From the NCBI GenBank assembly GCA_977006965.1, contig OZ345361.1, positions 2,604,001 to 2,668,000 of the forward strand: DNA of 64,000 bases, written 5' to 3'. Positions within the stretch are counted from its first letter, which is position 1; the number at the start of each line of letters is the position of its first letter. The notes beneath the pieces are model-generated. The model was not told the origin of the DNA. It searched no databases and saw only the letters and a list, made by a program, of their open reading frames with translations. The DNA is from Phymatolithon calcareum. Its lineage: Eukaryota; Rhodophyta; Florideophyceae; Hapalidiales. A program made the translations under genes and the position numbers. Shown piece by piece: positions 28,762 to 42,900 of the stretch.

Positions 28762-29226
28762 TTAGCTTAGCGGAGGAACATCTCCCTCAAATGGACATAG
28801 AGCTTTCTTCTTGTACCTTTGCACCCCATGAACGGCAGTATTCGGCTCGCTGTCGGGCGTGATGACATCAAGTTCCCCGTGCGATGGTTGGTCCCAAGCG
28901 CCCTGCAAGACGTAGGCGAGAGAGCCCGGAAGAGGGCGTTTAGTGCTTCTGAAGATTGTATCGAAGCTTCTGTGTCCTTCTGAGGCGCATGTGATCGTGA
29001 AAGTAGACCATAAACGGGCGCTTCGCGATGAAGATTGGCGAAGATGATTACTGTAAGCAGGCCTGGGCGGTACCGCGCTTCGCCTGTATTGGCGCGGTTT
29101 AAGCTGTTGAGCGTCTGAAATGTCATCGTGAGCGTTCCCTGCCTTGACGTTGACAATACTAACTGCCTTAATCTCAGTCTTCTTCAAACGATGACGAATC
29201 AGAACCCATTTCACGCGAAATGACAT
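28762..29226 (-). CDS. Hypothetical protein, 154 residues
   Basis: An ATG-initiated uninterrupted frame starting MSFRVKWVLIRHRLKKTE. Hydrophilic and basic, no membrane segment, no motif recognised. Composition is coding-like, but the surrounding region is gene-poor and a chance or decayed frame is possible. Confidence 0.35.
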   Translation of the reverse strand: MSFRVKWVLIRHRLKKTEIKAVSIVNVKAGNAHDDISDAQQLKPRQYRRSAVPPRPAYSNHLRQSSSRSARLWSTFTITCASEGHRSFDTIFRSTKRPLPGSLAYVLQGAWDQPSHGELDVITPDSEPNTAVHGVQRYKKKALCPFEGDVPPLS

Positions 29227-29777
29227 GCTCGTGCGACCATTGACTTGCCACGAGTACCTTCTGAACCATACCGCTCAGCTTATTTGACTTTGAAAAGGCT
29301 CCGTATAGTCTAGAGAACTCTACGAGACCGGTCACCGGTGCTGATTTAGTGTGTGCTGATGTACCGACCGCGCGCGGCCGGTCTCTTTCTCATGGAATGG
29401 CAGGTCTGGCACTTGAGTGACCAACATATTTTCATTGCTAGCGCCGAATGAAGTGACTCTTAGGTAGTAGTTTGGATACTCCTCGCACAGAAGATAAGCC
29501 CGGCTTTACGAATATGGCATGAACGAGCTGTTTTGAATTTGCCTTATAGATTTTTTCGAGCTTTTAAATCGCCCCTCAATTGAGGGGGTCCGTCAAATAG
29601 ACAGTAGTACTGTAGTACTGTACAGTACTTGCATTGATTCTAAATTCATTTTGGCGAAGCGCATGGTGCTTGAAAATCAAAACTAGGAAACAAAATCGCA
29701 CTCATTTGAGTTGATCTGCCGGTGTAATAGAAAATTGCTTCTGTATCCTCTCAGTACAGCATCGATGTGATCATGAT
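29227..29777. other. Intergenic with small palindromes and TACTGTA cluster
   Basis: CCCCTCAATTGAGGGG at 29572-29587 is a perfect 16-nt palindrome, followed by overlapping TACTGTA/TACAGTA copies (about 29600-29630). No gene. Confidence 0.6.
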
Positions 29778-30192
29778 CTAAAATGAAAATCCTGGGGAGA
29801 CTAAAAAGTCTTGGACTTTAGCTCGGACCGTGCGACATCGAAATGGGCTGGCCGATGTCCGCGTTACTGCATCCGTCCGCGCCACGATCTTGCGCTCTCC
29901 ATTGAAATTTTGCAAAGACCGAAGCGCTAAAACCCGTCCGATCACCTGCAAGACAAATGTCATGCAAGGGCTATGGGACTTTACTTCCAGACTTGTACTA
30001 TGAAATGTGAATTTCGGAGTCGAATTTGACTTTCGCGATTTTCGAATTGCCCACATGGACAACGAAACCTCGCCCGTGCGCAACATCAGGATCAGCATTG
30101 AGTACATCAGACACCCAGGGGTGGCTTTTTGTCCCAAGCTGCCGCACATTGACCTTTGCAGTGTCATCCACCCGCGCATCTTCTCGGCCCAT
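29778..30192 (-). pseudogene. Split, possibly OB-fold-like small gene or pseudogene
   Basis: Two overlapping minus-strand frames each look coding in part. The first, from ATG 30192, reads GRGFVVHVGNSKIAKVKF before a stop. The second continues with VIGRVLALRSLQNFNGERK then IVARTDAVTR and ends at 29778. Joined, the two parts resemble an OB-fold protein of the STN1 kind (GFxxxxxNxPIxxVxIxGxV, then GERxIxA). The only intron that joins them needs a poor GTCAAA donor. It could be a decayed gene, a frameshift or coincidence. Confidence 0.25.
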
Positions 30193-33100
30193 TCTTGCGA
30201 TTCTACAAAATAACTGTTAAACGGTTACTGCAGCTCAAAGACGCCACGCGAACATATCACACCATTTCCATGCGCTCGGTACATGATGCATCTTCCTTTC
30301 TCTCAAGCTGTTTGCGCATTGCCGTCAGAGTTGAACTTCCGTCACGCTGCCTACATTTGCTCCTTCATTGAAACAGCAAATTGCTTTGGCATTTTCCGCT
30401 GTGATTGCGACGGCCGACAAACGGACGGCGTGAAGCAGAGTATCCTTAGTTTTCGTACGTGTTGTAGGATACTATCCTACGACACGTACGAAAACTAGTC
30501 CACTGAGTCCTCATTGACAAGCTTCTGTCACCGAGAGAACCATGCCATATCAGTACAACCGATCCGACGAAACTCCAAGAACCACAGCCTGCAGAAGCTC
30601 GGAGTCCACATCTTACAAAACATCGTTGTGGACGTCAGCAGTATGACTTCGAGCACCGCTATGCAAATGCGTCAGCCATCCCACGTCACCTCCGTCTACC
30701 CATCTGCGCATCTTTCACCCCGCAACCGGCTTGTGATATCTTCTTTTGACGAGAGAGCGAAGACAGAACGGGCCTCCGCTTTCAACCCTAAACAAACACT
30801 CCTCATCTCCGTCCCGGGGTTATACGCCAGCGTATGCAACTGGGATAAGAATCGATACTCTAGATGGCATAATAGCATACGAAGACAAATTACGTCTATT
30901 CTTTAGGGAATTTTGTGGTGTCGAAGAGCCGTCGTCGAGGGAATCACCTAAATGCCGACAAATAGCTCTTGTAAAGAGCACAAAAAAGAAACCTTGACTA
31001 TGTGTGTAGTTCACAGGGTTATCCGGTAATTCATAGAATGGTAGTGCGTTGTCCCTCAACAAAGTAGGAGGACAGTGAACTACTTAAGGAGTCTGGCAGA
31101 TGAGCGGGGATGCCTGTCGAATTTAGGCAGGTCATCCAGGACTGTCTGCAAATGTGAATCACTACTTCCAAACGTAGGGGGATTGGAAATTGGTGTCGTT
31201 AAGCGTCGCACTAAAATAAAGCACCATCGAGGAGTCTGTTCCCTAAATGCGTGAACAACGTCACAGTTCCGAAAGGACAATGACGCTCATGGTAAAGCCT
31301 ACGAACTCAACTGGGTAAAGAAGGCTTCGGCCTGACATCTTTCTCAGACCACCTTAAACAACGGATGGGCTTTAAGAAATCTTGGTGGCAATCGATATCG
31401 CCTTCGCGTGCCCAGTTTCACCCGAAAACCTGTGAAAACAAGTCAATCACCCTCAGATGTGATTGAAGACCTTGGCAAACTAATAAACGACCAATACAAA
31501 CAGCTTCGACAAGAAAACAAAGAATACACCGCGTTCTACGCGTTCATAGCGCCAATAGCGGATATTGCAATCTCAAGTACACATGCCTTGATTAACAAAA
31601 GAGCTAGACAACTTTGGATTGTCGTGAGTAATAGAATTCTGTATGAGCTTCGAATGAAAATCCTAAGCACAAGTATCACGTGTGCTATTGGGGAGCATGG
31701 CGGCCTATCTGTCAAGGACAGAAGACCAAGTGTAGAACGACCCCCGGGCTGCCCCTGGTGACTGGTCCCCTGATCTATTAGCTGATCATAGACTTCCTGT
31801 GGGTTGATTTGCCATAGAGGCAAGATAAAGTTAAGAAAGGTTTGGGGTAAGGCAGGGATGCATAAGCGGAGAGCTTAGCGGCAATTGATTTCAATGATGT
31901 TGATCATGAGGATGTGAAAGTATAGGTAAGATGATGATCCTCTCGACGTGGCCGTAGCACGCGATCGAGGGTTAAGTACTAATCTATCAATTCTCGCTGG
32001 GATGCGTTTGCTATGGAGCGCACAATGTTACCATAATAGGACTTGCGTTTCTCGATATGGTATGTGCGCTCGGACTTTGCCGCGCAAAGCGTTGGGGCGG
32101 CGCTCACATTCCAGTTTCCTAACTGACCAGGAGCGTACTACCCCGATGCAGTGTAAAAACAAGAGAGATTGAGATTCCGACCTATGATTTCCTTCTTCAC
32201 TTGCATTAACTACCAAGCTCCAAGGACTTCTTTCGAAAATTTGCGAAGAGTAAGCACAGGAACATCGCCGGATCTCTGCAGTCCGCTCCTACCAATCAAC
32301 GTATGCAATATATTCGCGTGTACAGCATGGACACACATCCTCGCTCTACAGACACTCCTTTCTACGTTGTCCCAAATGATTACTCCACAGCTCGGAAAGA
32401 GTGAGAAAAAGACGGGAGTTAGATATCTGTCTCGCGAAATCCTTGCTAGAGAAAAACATGATAAAACGGATGGATTAAAGAATGAGATTGCATATACGCC
32501 GTGACTGCTCCTGTGGGTATGTATGTAGACAGAAATGTAAACACTAAGGTGGTTGTGAACAGTGGTGGGTGATGGTTGGTAGAGGCTCTGGACATATACA
32601 GGGCCAGGAGAAAAATATTGCCTTATCATAGACACAAACTTTGTACACACGGGTGGCTCTACTGATAATTGAAGAAGGAAAAAGGGGTGCGGAATCCGAT
32701 TGGCAATTCGTTTGGCCTGCCGAAGGTGTGGGGAGAATTCATTTGTCGATTAGCCTCAACGTTGCATTTACTGCTCAACAGTAGACTCGTTTCGATAATA
32801 ATGACTGTACGTCTCACACTGCGCTTAGTATGTGGAGTAGTAATGCCATATTTCTGAACTATGTTCTCCAGGGTCTCTTCGGCGATGGGTTGGTTTTGGA
32901 TCGGTTTACAAGGCAGGTGATACTGCAAGGAGCCTTTGTGAAGCCCTGAGGTTTGGCGCGCTGCAAAAAATGTAAGATTCGCAGATTTGAGTCGATAGTG
33001 TTGAGATATCCCGAAAAAAGAGGCGTAACTCTTTTGAGGAAATAGTTTCTGTCCTGGTGAAGAACGGGAAACAAAGGCGATCCCTACGGGAAAGGGGAGT

Positions 33101-34408
33101 TGCACGGTATCGATTTCATTAATTCCTTTTTATGTGAGTTCTCTAGAGAGAGTGCACATCAAGCGTGAGATGCGTGTCAATGGTTGATTTACAATGTATG
33201 TTTTCCGAAAGGGGTGGAAAAAGTACCGCTTTAATCGGCCGGAAGGATACCAGATTTCGAGTGGGGCCTAAACCCTCATAGAGTAATTGTGGATAAAAGC
33301 TTCGGGAAAGCGGAGCAGTAGGTGAAATCAGCGGAGTGGTTGCTGTAAATGGAAATTGGGCAGCAATATCGGGAAAATTATAGATATGGCATCGGCTTGT
33401 GGTCTCTCGTTGTAATTTGTTCGGCGAAGATGAAGAAGGGGAACTGTAATCATTGTGTACGAGAGTTTTCGTGGAAGGGAAGAACAAAACGGAATGACTG
33501 TATTCTTCCTGTAAACAAGAAATTTTTTCAGAAAGGCACCAACGCCTGTATGCGAGTTGAGCTTACCACATAAGTTGCATTACATCTGCCTCACCTTCCT
33601 TGCGCATTGTGGTCTAGGTGCACCTCAATCAGCACGTGGGCACGGTGCTGCATTTCGGAGGGGGTGTGTTACTCTTGAAAAGTTGTTGCGAAATACAGTA
33701 GATGAACTCTTCCATAATAATGTTCTTCCCCTCTGAAATCCTCTCGGAAAAATCAGTTTACAGCCACTTTCACCTTGAAGAAAACATTTGTTCAGCACGT
33801 ACAGCGGCAGCGTATCGTACGGTAAGCCTTGCCCTTTTTGAGGATACCCTCAGAATGTAGCAATGGAGCCAGGTTACCGTGATGTCCCGCATTAGCAATT
33901 TTTTCTAATTATTTCTTATTTTTAGCTCAATAATCTTTCGAGACCCTACCTTCGACATTTCCGCCCACCAGTCTTTCCGTATCCCCCAGTTTCATTGGCT
34001 CACAATTGAGCACAGTAGGGATCATACCCAGATAGGAATTACAGCACGTATCCTTTTCACCCAATGATGGAGTGGAGATTCAGGCTGAACATTGCGTGTT
34101 TCATTAGATGCGTGTTGTTTGGGTAAACGAGGATCTGAAAAAATTACGGAATTTAATCCAATGCCACAGCATGAATTGCTGTGAGTTTCTTATGAATGAA
34201 GAGAAATTAGAAAAAATGCACACTTTCAGGTTACAGTAGCCAACATCATGATGTATTCATTGCCCACGACTAGCTGTGTACAGTGAAGTACAACACCGTC
34301 TACGACTGGCACCAGCATGCTAATGTATGCCTGCTTACCCGTTACCCTCATCCATTCCTCGTACTCATGTCCTGATTCATTCGACAACACAGTCAAGAAG
34401 GGGCAGTC
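30193..34408. other. Gene-poor region
   Basis: About 4.2 kb with no confident gene. A 117-codon frame from 31408 has a hydrophilic, helical start (SDVIEDLGKLINDQYKQL) but no ATG-supported structure or family. Contains the palindrome at 30447-30497. Confidence 0.45.
30447..30497. repeat. Palindrome, 25-bp arms, one mismatch
   Basis: Left arm begins TAGTTTTCGTACGTGT; right arm 30473-30497 is its complement except for one T/C difference, around a single central base at 30472. Confidence 0.9.
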
Positions 34409-36069
34409 ATGTCTCTAAATTCCGCACTCCCATCGTCCCACACCTCTCCAATTCGTCCAAGACGCTTCACCACAATGACCGCTAAACCGCTGTCTCCCGG
34501 TCTCCCTCGCTGGTCCGGCGCTGCCGTTCGTCTCAAGCCGCGTGTTCACGCAGTATTACTACTGCTTCTCGGTGCACTCTTCGGTGCAGCACTCGCTGCG
34601 CTGTTGCAAATAACCCCACTTCCTCTTCCTCGTCCGTGTAGCCCTGTCACAGCGGTCCCATCATCCCTCTCTTCTACTGCCACTGCCGCATCCGTCCGAC
34701 AGAAAACCGCAACCGCTGTGCCGAACACCTCCCCCACTGCCGACCTTGTATCACATCTCCAATCCTGGAACGATGCTGCAACCGCACGTTCACGTCTCCG
34801 TATCTACGTCTACGACCTACCGGAGGAATACAACGTCGGTCTGGTGGAATCCAGCAAGCGTAATCCGCCGAGTATTCGCGACCCCTTCTGTGACACCAAC
34901 TTCTACTCCAGTGAAATGCATGTGCATCAGTATCTCCTCAAATCCCCGTCGCGTACGCTCGACCCTGAAGAGGCTGACCTGTTCTACGTTCCGATTTATG
35001 CCACATGCAACTTGCTCATTCATCAACCGAACGACATGGTGAGAAACGGGGCTCATTTCTCAAGCGGTATGAATATCGTCATCAATGAACATCCGTATTG
35101 GAATCGCTCCACAGGGCGTGACCATGTGTTCCTCTTCGCGCAGGGGTTCGGCGCACGCTTATCGGGTAATTGGCAGCGTTATCGAAACGGTATTTTCATG
35201 GTGCATAATGGTGAAATCACAGCGCCTGAATATACACCCCATAAGGATTTTACAATTCCTCCGCAGCTGCGTCATTACCTTCTGCCCATCTGGCTTGAGG
35301 ACCCTTCCATGCCGAAATTGGAGAAGAAGTATTTGGCACAGTTTGGAGGACAGGTATGTTGACCAACCATCTTCTTTCTCTCTCTGCGATTGTACTTCCT
35401 GTTGCGTTGCACATCTGTATAACTGACCGACCTGTTGTTCATGTTTGCATATTTCACTCGTTTTCATGTTGACAAATAGATTGTCAAGTCCACTGTGAAG
35501 GACCATCGCGGCAGCAACTATAGCGGCGGCGTTCGTCAATACATCCAAGCTCACCTTGCTGACGATCCCGATTACCGCATTACAGGTGTCCGCTCCACAA
35601 CCTATCTCGACGACATGAAGCGAAGCAAATTTTGTCTGGCCCCAGAAGGTACGTTCTTCTTCTTCTCTTTTGGGCTTAAAATCTCGCATGGCATGAACTC
35701 TAAATGCTAACTTTATGCATGCATATATCTTTCTCCGTTAACACAGGCTGGCATCCATGGAGTCCGCGTCCGTACTACAGCATCCTCATGGGATGCATTC
35801 CCGTCGTAATTTCAGAGTCCCAAGAACTTGCTTTCGAAGACTTGGTGGACTATGACAGTTTCGTTGTGTGGATTCGCCCACGTGAGATCTCCAAAATGGA
35901 CTCTATTCTCCGTTCCTTCTCGGATGAAGAAATTGAACGCCGTAGCCTCGCCATGGCCAAATACTGGCGTTTGTTTTGGTATGGTCGTCACGGTCTCGGT
36001 TTCCAAGCTATTCTTGACGAATTGCATCGAAGAAAGCATGCAAGTCATATTCGGCGAGTCTTTTCTTGA
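34409..36069 (+). CDS. Exostosin-type (GT47) glycosyltransferase, three exons
   Basis: 478 residues from exons 34409-35353, 35480-35648 and 35747-36069. The introns are 126 and 98 nt (GTATGT and GTACGT donors; GCTAAC branch in the second), and phases fit exactly. Type II Golgi topology: a short basic cytosolic tail, a membrane anchor (HAVLLLLLGALFGAALAALL), and a Ser/Thr stem. The catalytic domain opens RLRIYVYDLPEEYN and has EEADLFYVPIYATC, the early exostosin signatures. Later come RSTTYLDDMKRSKFCLAPEGWHPWSPRPYYSILMGCIPVVISE and LAFEDLVDY, the most conserved exostosin stretch. GT47 enzymes add sugars to cell-wall or matrix polysaccharides; a role in red-algal wall galactans or xylans is inference. 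Closest group not determined. Confidence 0.93.
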
Positions 36070-36993
36070 ACTATTTGAAGCGCCGCCATGTCTACACCTG
36101 GGCGATTTTTGTTTCGCGACCGGAAAAAGTACTGTAGTGTGCTACTTGATTCCCATGCCATACGTGCCGAAATTGTACTGTACTGTACATCGAAGTATAT
36201 TCCTTTTTGTCCGAACTAATTTATAACAAACACTATGTCGGTCTTTTTTCTGCTCAGTTTCTTCATCAAAGCGCAGGAAACGGCCAATTCTTCTATGTAC
36301 TGCAGATAAACACCTGAATTGTTCTTGCAAATTTAACACCTTTCCCATGTCCTAGAGGCGCAATCCAACTATGAGCCTTCTGCGACCTTGGAGACGTGCG
36401 AGCTGCCTGGAAAGGTCCGTAATAGAATGGCAAAAGTCTGGCGATGACTACTATTCAGCATGAAGAGGTCCTAAATCTAACTCTACAGCCACACGTCCCA
36501 CTGCATAATGATTATCGCAGGTGTCCTACGCCCAAACCCCTCAACGGGCTTTGGCGTATCAAATTTGCGCTATCGGAAAATGACCCGAACTTATAGCATC
36601 AAAAACTTTGAAGTGGGCTGTCGATAATTGCGAGTTGCTTATCTGGCTCGGGACGGAAATTTCAGCAATGCCCCAGAGTTAGATTAACAGCCTCAAAAAG
36701 GTCATCTCCGATACTTCGTGCTCTGTACATTCTCGCATCGAGCGGATCAGAAACTAAGGAGAAGGTTATGTGTCAGTTTTGCCCTGGTAACATCTGCACC
36801 AGAGCATTCTGTCTGATTCCAAAAACTGTCCATCACTTGCATACAAGATATTAGCTCGGTATATCACAAAGTCCTCATTCCTTTACTTTAAGGCCACACG
36901 GGCATTTTCTTTACATAGTTAGAGACTTGCTCATTTCTTCACCTAAAATCTACCCCGCGTTACAGGGACACAAATATCCCATGGAGGACACAA
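36070..36993. other. Intergenic, nothing recognised
   Basis: About 920 nt between the convergent glycosyltransferase and Sec16 genes. Contains three TACTGTA-type heptamers near 36130-36190. No gene. Confidence 0.5.
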
Positions 36994-39900
36994 TCATGCT
37001 CTCATGTGTGGTTGTCTAGGTCCATCGGAAGCCCGGCGTTGTGACCCATAAGTTGGAGCAGATGCGGATGTGTCGCTCATATAGCTTTCCGAATGCGAAG
37101 GACCCCCACTGGGTGGCAAAGCATCAGAATAACTGTTCTGCACGTTGATGTTCTGGGCAGAGGAGCTCATATCACTAACACTTGCATTACTTGACGTATC
37201 ATCAAACGATGCACTATGGCGGACACCGGAAAAAGCACTGTTACCTTGTGCCACAGCTGCAGGCGCTGGTGTGAAAATCTTGACTCCTCCCGCGGGGGAG
37301 GACCCTACGGAATTTGGAGCCACTCGCGCTGGTGGTCGAATGGGTGGAACCGACGAAGAGGTGACGCCAGTGTTGAATGTGTCGACGTAAGCACGGCGTC
37401 CAGATAATTTGTGAGAAGCTCGGAACTTATTGCGGACTGGAGGTTGCACATCAGCATGCATTCTGCTTCGAGGGATAGGGGCACTGGCAACAGAGCCGAC
37501 AGAAGATTCGCTCATGTTGTCACCAAAACCGCTCATTGAAGCCGAGTCATTACCGGACATCGTGCCAGTCCCTGCATATGCCGGTACTTGATTGTGAGAC
37601 CCTTGTTGCCCTTGTGCCGTGGCACTGGCGTACATGCTTGGCCCTAGAGGTGCTGTGCTCCACGATCCATCATTTAAAAAGTCTGGCTGCTGGGGAAGAG
37701 AGCCATAGGAACCGCCACTAGGAGGGCCGGAAGGAGGATGTTGCGGATCACCAAAGTTCGTCATCTCATTGCCGCTGAGGGCTTCATCATCAGGAGGCGG
37801 CGGCGGAACATCATTTACATCTTCGGATTCTTCTCCAGGTATAATCCATCGGCCTTTTTCCTTATCAAATACAAACTTGTTTTCTTCGCCCATGTGAGCT
37901 TGTTTGGCATTACCAAGAAAAGTCGAACGAATTTTCTCGGACAACCTACTCTTCCAGCCCCAGCTTTTCGCAGGCCTACTTGACGTTGCTTCAGCCCCAC
38001 TGCGATCGTCATCAGTTGCCGCCTTCGCACTGGCTCGTTTCGGCGGCCTTGGAGGTTTCTCCGATGTTCTTGACTCATGGTGCGTAATATCAGACGATGA
38101 CCGTCTGTGACGCGGCATGGAGGCCATGTCGTTCAAGGCATTACTACTGTGTGAGTGCGCTTCACTCTCATCCAATGATCGCTGTTGCCGATGACTATTG
38201 GGGCGATCTCCACTAGGGAAGCCTGCACCGGATTGTGGATGGAGTTGCTCGGAATAACCTGCCGGTGGATAACCTTGACGTCTAACAGGAAAACCATCGT
38301 GACCGGATTCATTCGAGTGCCAAAACTGTGCTGGGGGCGCTGCAGATGCCATAGGCATTACAGAAGGAACATCGCCATGAGAAGCTGAACGCATATGCAT
38401 AAAGTTTCCTTGTGGATCTGACCCATAGCCAAATGACGCTTCAAAAGCGCTATTATCGAGAGAGACGTCCTGCCTGGGGCGAACGGGGGGCGATAAATCT
38501 CCTTGGTCGGGGGCCAGGGCATTGATTGTGTTCGAAACCAGTTGATTCCATGTATTCGCGGCGGTGTCCTGCTTGACCTCACTCGATTCAGAAGCGGTGG
38601 GAGTTACACGCGGCTGGACATCAGTTGAGATCGGGGCATTAGATACGGCGGTAGTTGAACTTGTATGGCTCTTCTCGTAATCCGGAGCATGAGGAGGAGA
38701 CGCATGAACAGGCTGTGGAAGTGTATCACTAGACTTCTTAAAAACGGAAGACAGAGATGCCTTGAGCGACTTGAACGTACTTGAAGCGCCACCACTTTGA
38801 CCTCCACCAAGGCTCAGTCTTAGTCGTTGTTCCAACGCCTCCAAATTGGCCAGAAACGGAGCAGTAAATCTCTGAGACACATTCCCAGATCGATCTTCTT
38901 CCAAGACAGTTCGCACAGACGCTACGAGCGCCTCGCAATGTTGGAGTGCCAGCTGTGATCTTCCAACACTCGCCAGATTAAGGGCGACAATAAGACGGAA
39001 CGGCAATAGATGAGGAAAACCCTTCCCATGTTGCACTTGGTAAACAGCTTCGTAGACCATTGATTGAACTACAGACGCCACTGTACCGCATGAACGAGGG
39101 CGCCCAGCTGGAACATTCGGGTCTCCCCCCAACAGTCCCACACCACCATCACCACTAGGTTCCAGTGCCTTAATCTTCCCACATATGAGAAAACAGATGT
39201 GAGCAGCGGGGAAGTCCTTCCTCTGCTCAACCAGAGCTCGTCCAATTTTCTCGATAGCAACCATCTCACGCTTGCTTCCGCCGGCCGCAATTGCTCTTTC
39301 CAGTAGTACTGATACAGTCTTCTTCCAGTTCTTCACTCCATCAGAGGAAGTAGATAATCTGATCAACTCTTCATCGTTTTCGGACATAGACAAACAAAGA
39401 GTTTGAAGAGCAGCACCGTTCGAAAGGCGTTCCCTAGCAAAATCGGATACGGTTCGCATGTAAATGTCTCTGTTCAGAGATGCAGATATCACAAGGGCAA
39501 GAGACCATAACCCTGCTCGCTGAGCTACTTGGACAGCGTTTTCTCGACCCCCATTACAAAGAAGGCGCTCCACTTCGCAAGCCGCACTGGCTTGATCGGC
39601 TGCATTGCCTTCAATTATCCGCAGCGGAGAATCCTTCACCATCTCGTCGGAAGACATCCCCTTTTTGTTGAACAGGGGAACAGAGACAGGTCCAGTCAGG
39701 ACAGATGCAAACTGCGCATGCCAATTATTTTCTGCATTTCTGCAAAGCACAGCTAACAACCTCCAAAGAAAGGAACGGCTTTCCGCAACCAGCTTATCGG
39801 AACCAATAGAGTACGAAGAAAGTCTTTCGCACATTGCAGCATATGGCTCCAAATCAGAAATAGTTGACGGTGAGGACAACGCGGCAGCAATTTCCAGAGA

Positions 39901-42900
39901 AACGGTCCAGTCTTCACTTGTACTGTCTTGCGACACAGTTGCCATATCGTACACGCAGACAGTGGTTGTTGCCTTCAAGATGCTGTGCGCCGGTTCAGAA
40001 TTATCCACAGTCATATCAGTCGAGCACTTCGGGCTAATGATACAAAGAGAGCCACCAAATCCCCACGACATAAATGAACGCGGTGTTCGTTCATGCAATA
40101 TATCGTCAGGAGCGTTTGAATCCATAATTGAAAACTGGAAAGAATACGGATCCGCCGGTGCGCTTACTTTGGGAAGAGAGTAGTTCGCAGCAAAGGCATC
40201 ATCTGGAAAAGCTTGGTCAATTTGTCTTGGCTGCAGAAACGGCTCAATACTGTCTTGAGCTACTCCGTAAGGAGCATATGGGTCACTCTGTGATATCGTC
40301 GCCCCAGACCACACCTGATCAGTGGCAATTTCGGCAGCTGCTCCGCTTTTATATCCGGCGTAGCCAGTCACGGGCGCTTGTGGTTCCGAAAGAACAAACT
40401 GACTCTGGGATGCATCCACAGTCTGTCCAGTACCAGTATTCTCATGACCTTGTTCATAGGGCACTGAGTAATCTGCAGACCATAAATCAGCACCGTGGTC
40501 AGGCGCCAGACCATAAAATTCGGTGGTAACGTCGGCGTTCTGATTGCTGTCAGGTAGCGAGGTCAGATTTGCGGAAATGTCAGATGTTGGGACGCCTCGA
40601 GAGACAGGATATAGTTGCTCATCTACTGTGAAAGCCATCTTCCTGCCATAAACATCACTGCCCCTAGAAGGCATCGGTTTTGGAAGGACCGCTAAGGCCG
40701 GTGTCGTTCTCGGAGCGTAAGACATGGAGTCAATTTCATGATTATCACCAGCATCACGAATTTCGCTCTCACTTCTTGGCGGCGAAGAGATAGCTGGAGA
40801 TGGAGGATATGGACTTTGCCGTCCCAGAGACAATGTGTTCTGCGATGAAACCATTTGCGATGTTCTCCGTCGCTCTGGGCCTACCGACATCTCTGCTGAA
40901 CGGGGTACAGTAGGAGACTGGTCAGCCACGGGCTTCGGAGCATAAGAGTTCTCAAAGTAGCCTTGAGCGTTCACTTCAGTTGGTGTAGGCTGGAAAGAGT
41001 TGAAGTCTGATATTGCTGTTCCTCTTATTGGTTGTTGACGAAATACACTTTCATCAGCGCGTCTTTCGAGGTCTTCAGAGAAGTTAGGTGGTGGACGACG
41101 CTCCTCCACGGAAGTAGGTACATCGACCGGATCACGTAACTTATCCGCCCAAAACTGGTTTGCGTATCCAACTGCACTGGCACTCTTAGAATTATGCACT
41201 TCTGTTAAAGGCCGTGCTCTCGTTTCCACACCTGTCAACTCTTGAGCCAGTATTCCTGTTCTCGAATCATGCTCTGACATTTTTACACTCTCAGGCCGAT
41301 CGGAGATACTCGACGAACGTTCTGGTGCAGGCTGATTTGTCTGCATGCTGGTGCCTAAAAATGTGGAGTGCTGTTGCGCGGGTATACTCCAAGGATCTCC
41401 GGAAGAGCTTGCTGTCGCATTGCCCTCAATGTTAGCAGGGAATTGGTCTTGTTCACGAGTTGCAGTTAATTGAGCAGTGTCATTGTTTACCGAAACAGAG
41501 CGCTGTACGGCTTCACTTTCACTTCGCTCGGAATTGATATCTGTGGCTCTGCTATCAGCAAAGTTTTGAGCAGAAAGGCCCCAGCTGGCAACGGGCACGT
41601 CACTTGTGGACCACATACCTGAAGCATCCAGGTTAGGTTGTGTCGTAGTAGCCATGTACGCAGAAGTTGGAGCGAAAGGGCTCGAGGACGGTGCGTAGTC
41701 TTCTGTCACGATTGGTCTCTCTTCGGTCCGGTATTCATCAACTGCGCTTGGCACGGACTTAACGACATCAAACGGTTCCGCCACATTCGAGGTACTTTGT
41801 AGCTTTGTGTCCTCAGCAAATCCTGTAAGAGACCATTCGACAGGCTCCGGGGCAGAAGCACTTGTTGCCCAAGCTTCAAATGGGTCATGCGGGATCGATT
41901 CTGAAGTCTGAATTTGTCCAGTGGTATTAGGCAAACTCTCTAGATGGCTGACGTTTCGATCATGCTGGTGAACGTTTGAGAATTCAGGTCCACCAGTTAC
42001 CAGTTCATTTTCCATCCTCGATTCCTGCGTCACCTGGCGAACTTGGTCATCCACTTCAAATCTTTGGACGGTATCCAGACTTCCGATAGTCGCAACTGGG
42101 CCACAGCGCTCTGACGTAACAACCGCGTTCGCTTGCCAATGCCAATCTTGAGGTGCTGAAACATTTCCAGGTTTCACTTCTTCCCCAAGCCGGTCTCCAG
42201 TGACGAACTTCGGGGACTCAATAGTAGTAGAACTTCTCGTCGTTTTCGGTTCCTCTTGGGTTTTAGACTCTACAGTATGGGACGTAGACTCCCAATTCGA
42301 ATCACGTGTTCCGTCAATCTCGCCTCCGGATTTTTGTTTCGTGTCTTCTATCCCAGCATCAAACTCCTCCCATGCGGATGCTACGGCAGAAGGGATCGCT
42401 TCCATTGCGTCCGCCTGTCCCCACGCCCAATCGACATTTGAGGTGTCTGTCGCAGGCTTGACAGTAACTTGATAAGCCATGTCATCTACAACAGGTGAAC
42501 GCATTCCACGGCTGCTGGACGAGACGGAGTTATTAACCGCTTCGGTGCCTCCATCGGCATCCTGCTTGCTTAGATGCTCTCCTTCAATAAAATCATTCTC
42601 AACAGCTGCACCAGTCCATGCCGACCGTTGGCGAGGCGATTGGATTTCGCCCCTGGCGTCAGTCGCGCGTATGGAAGGAGCAACTTGTGCAATAGGTACA
42701 GTGCGATTATCATCTCCACGAACGGAGTTCTCCGCTGACGACGCAGACAGAGATGCACGTCTTTCTGCACTGGAGGACTGACCAGGTTGTTTCCTCTTCC
42801 AAACATCACGAGTGTCCGGGACAGGTTTCGGGGCTCCATATTCCTCTTGAATTGCTCGCTGCTCCTCTTCTAAACACTTACTTTCCTTGTCGTTGAAGGA

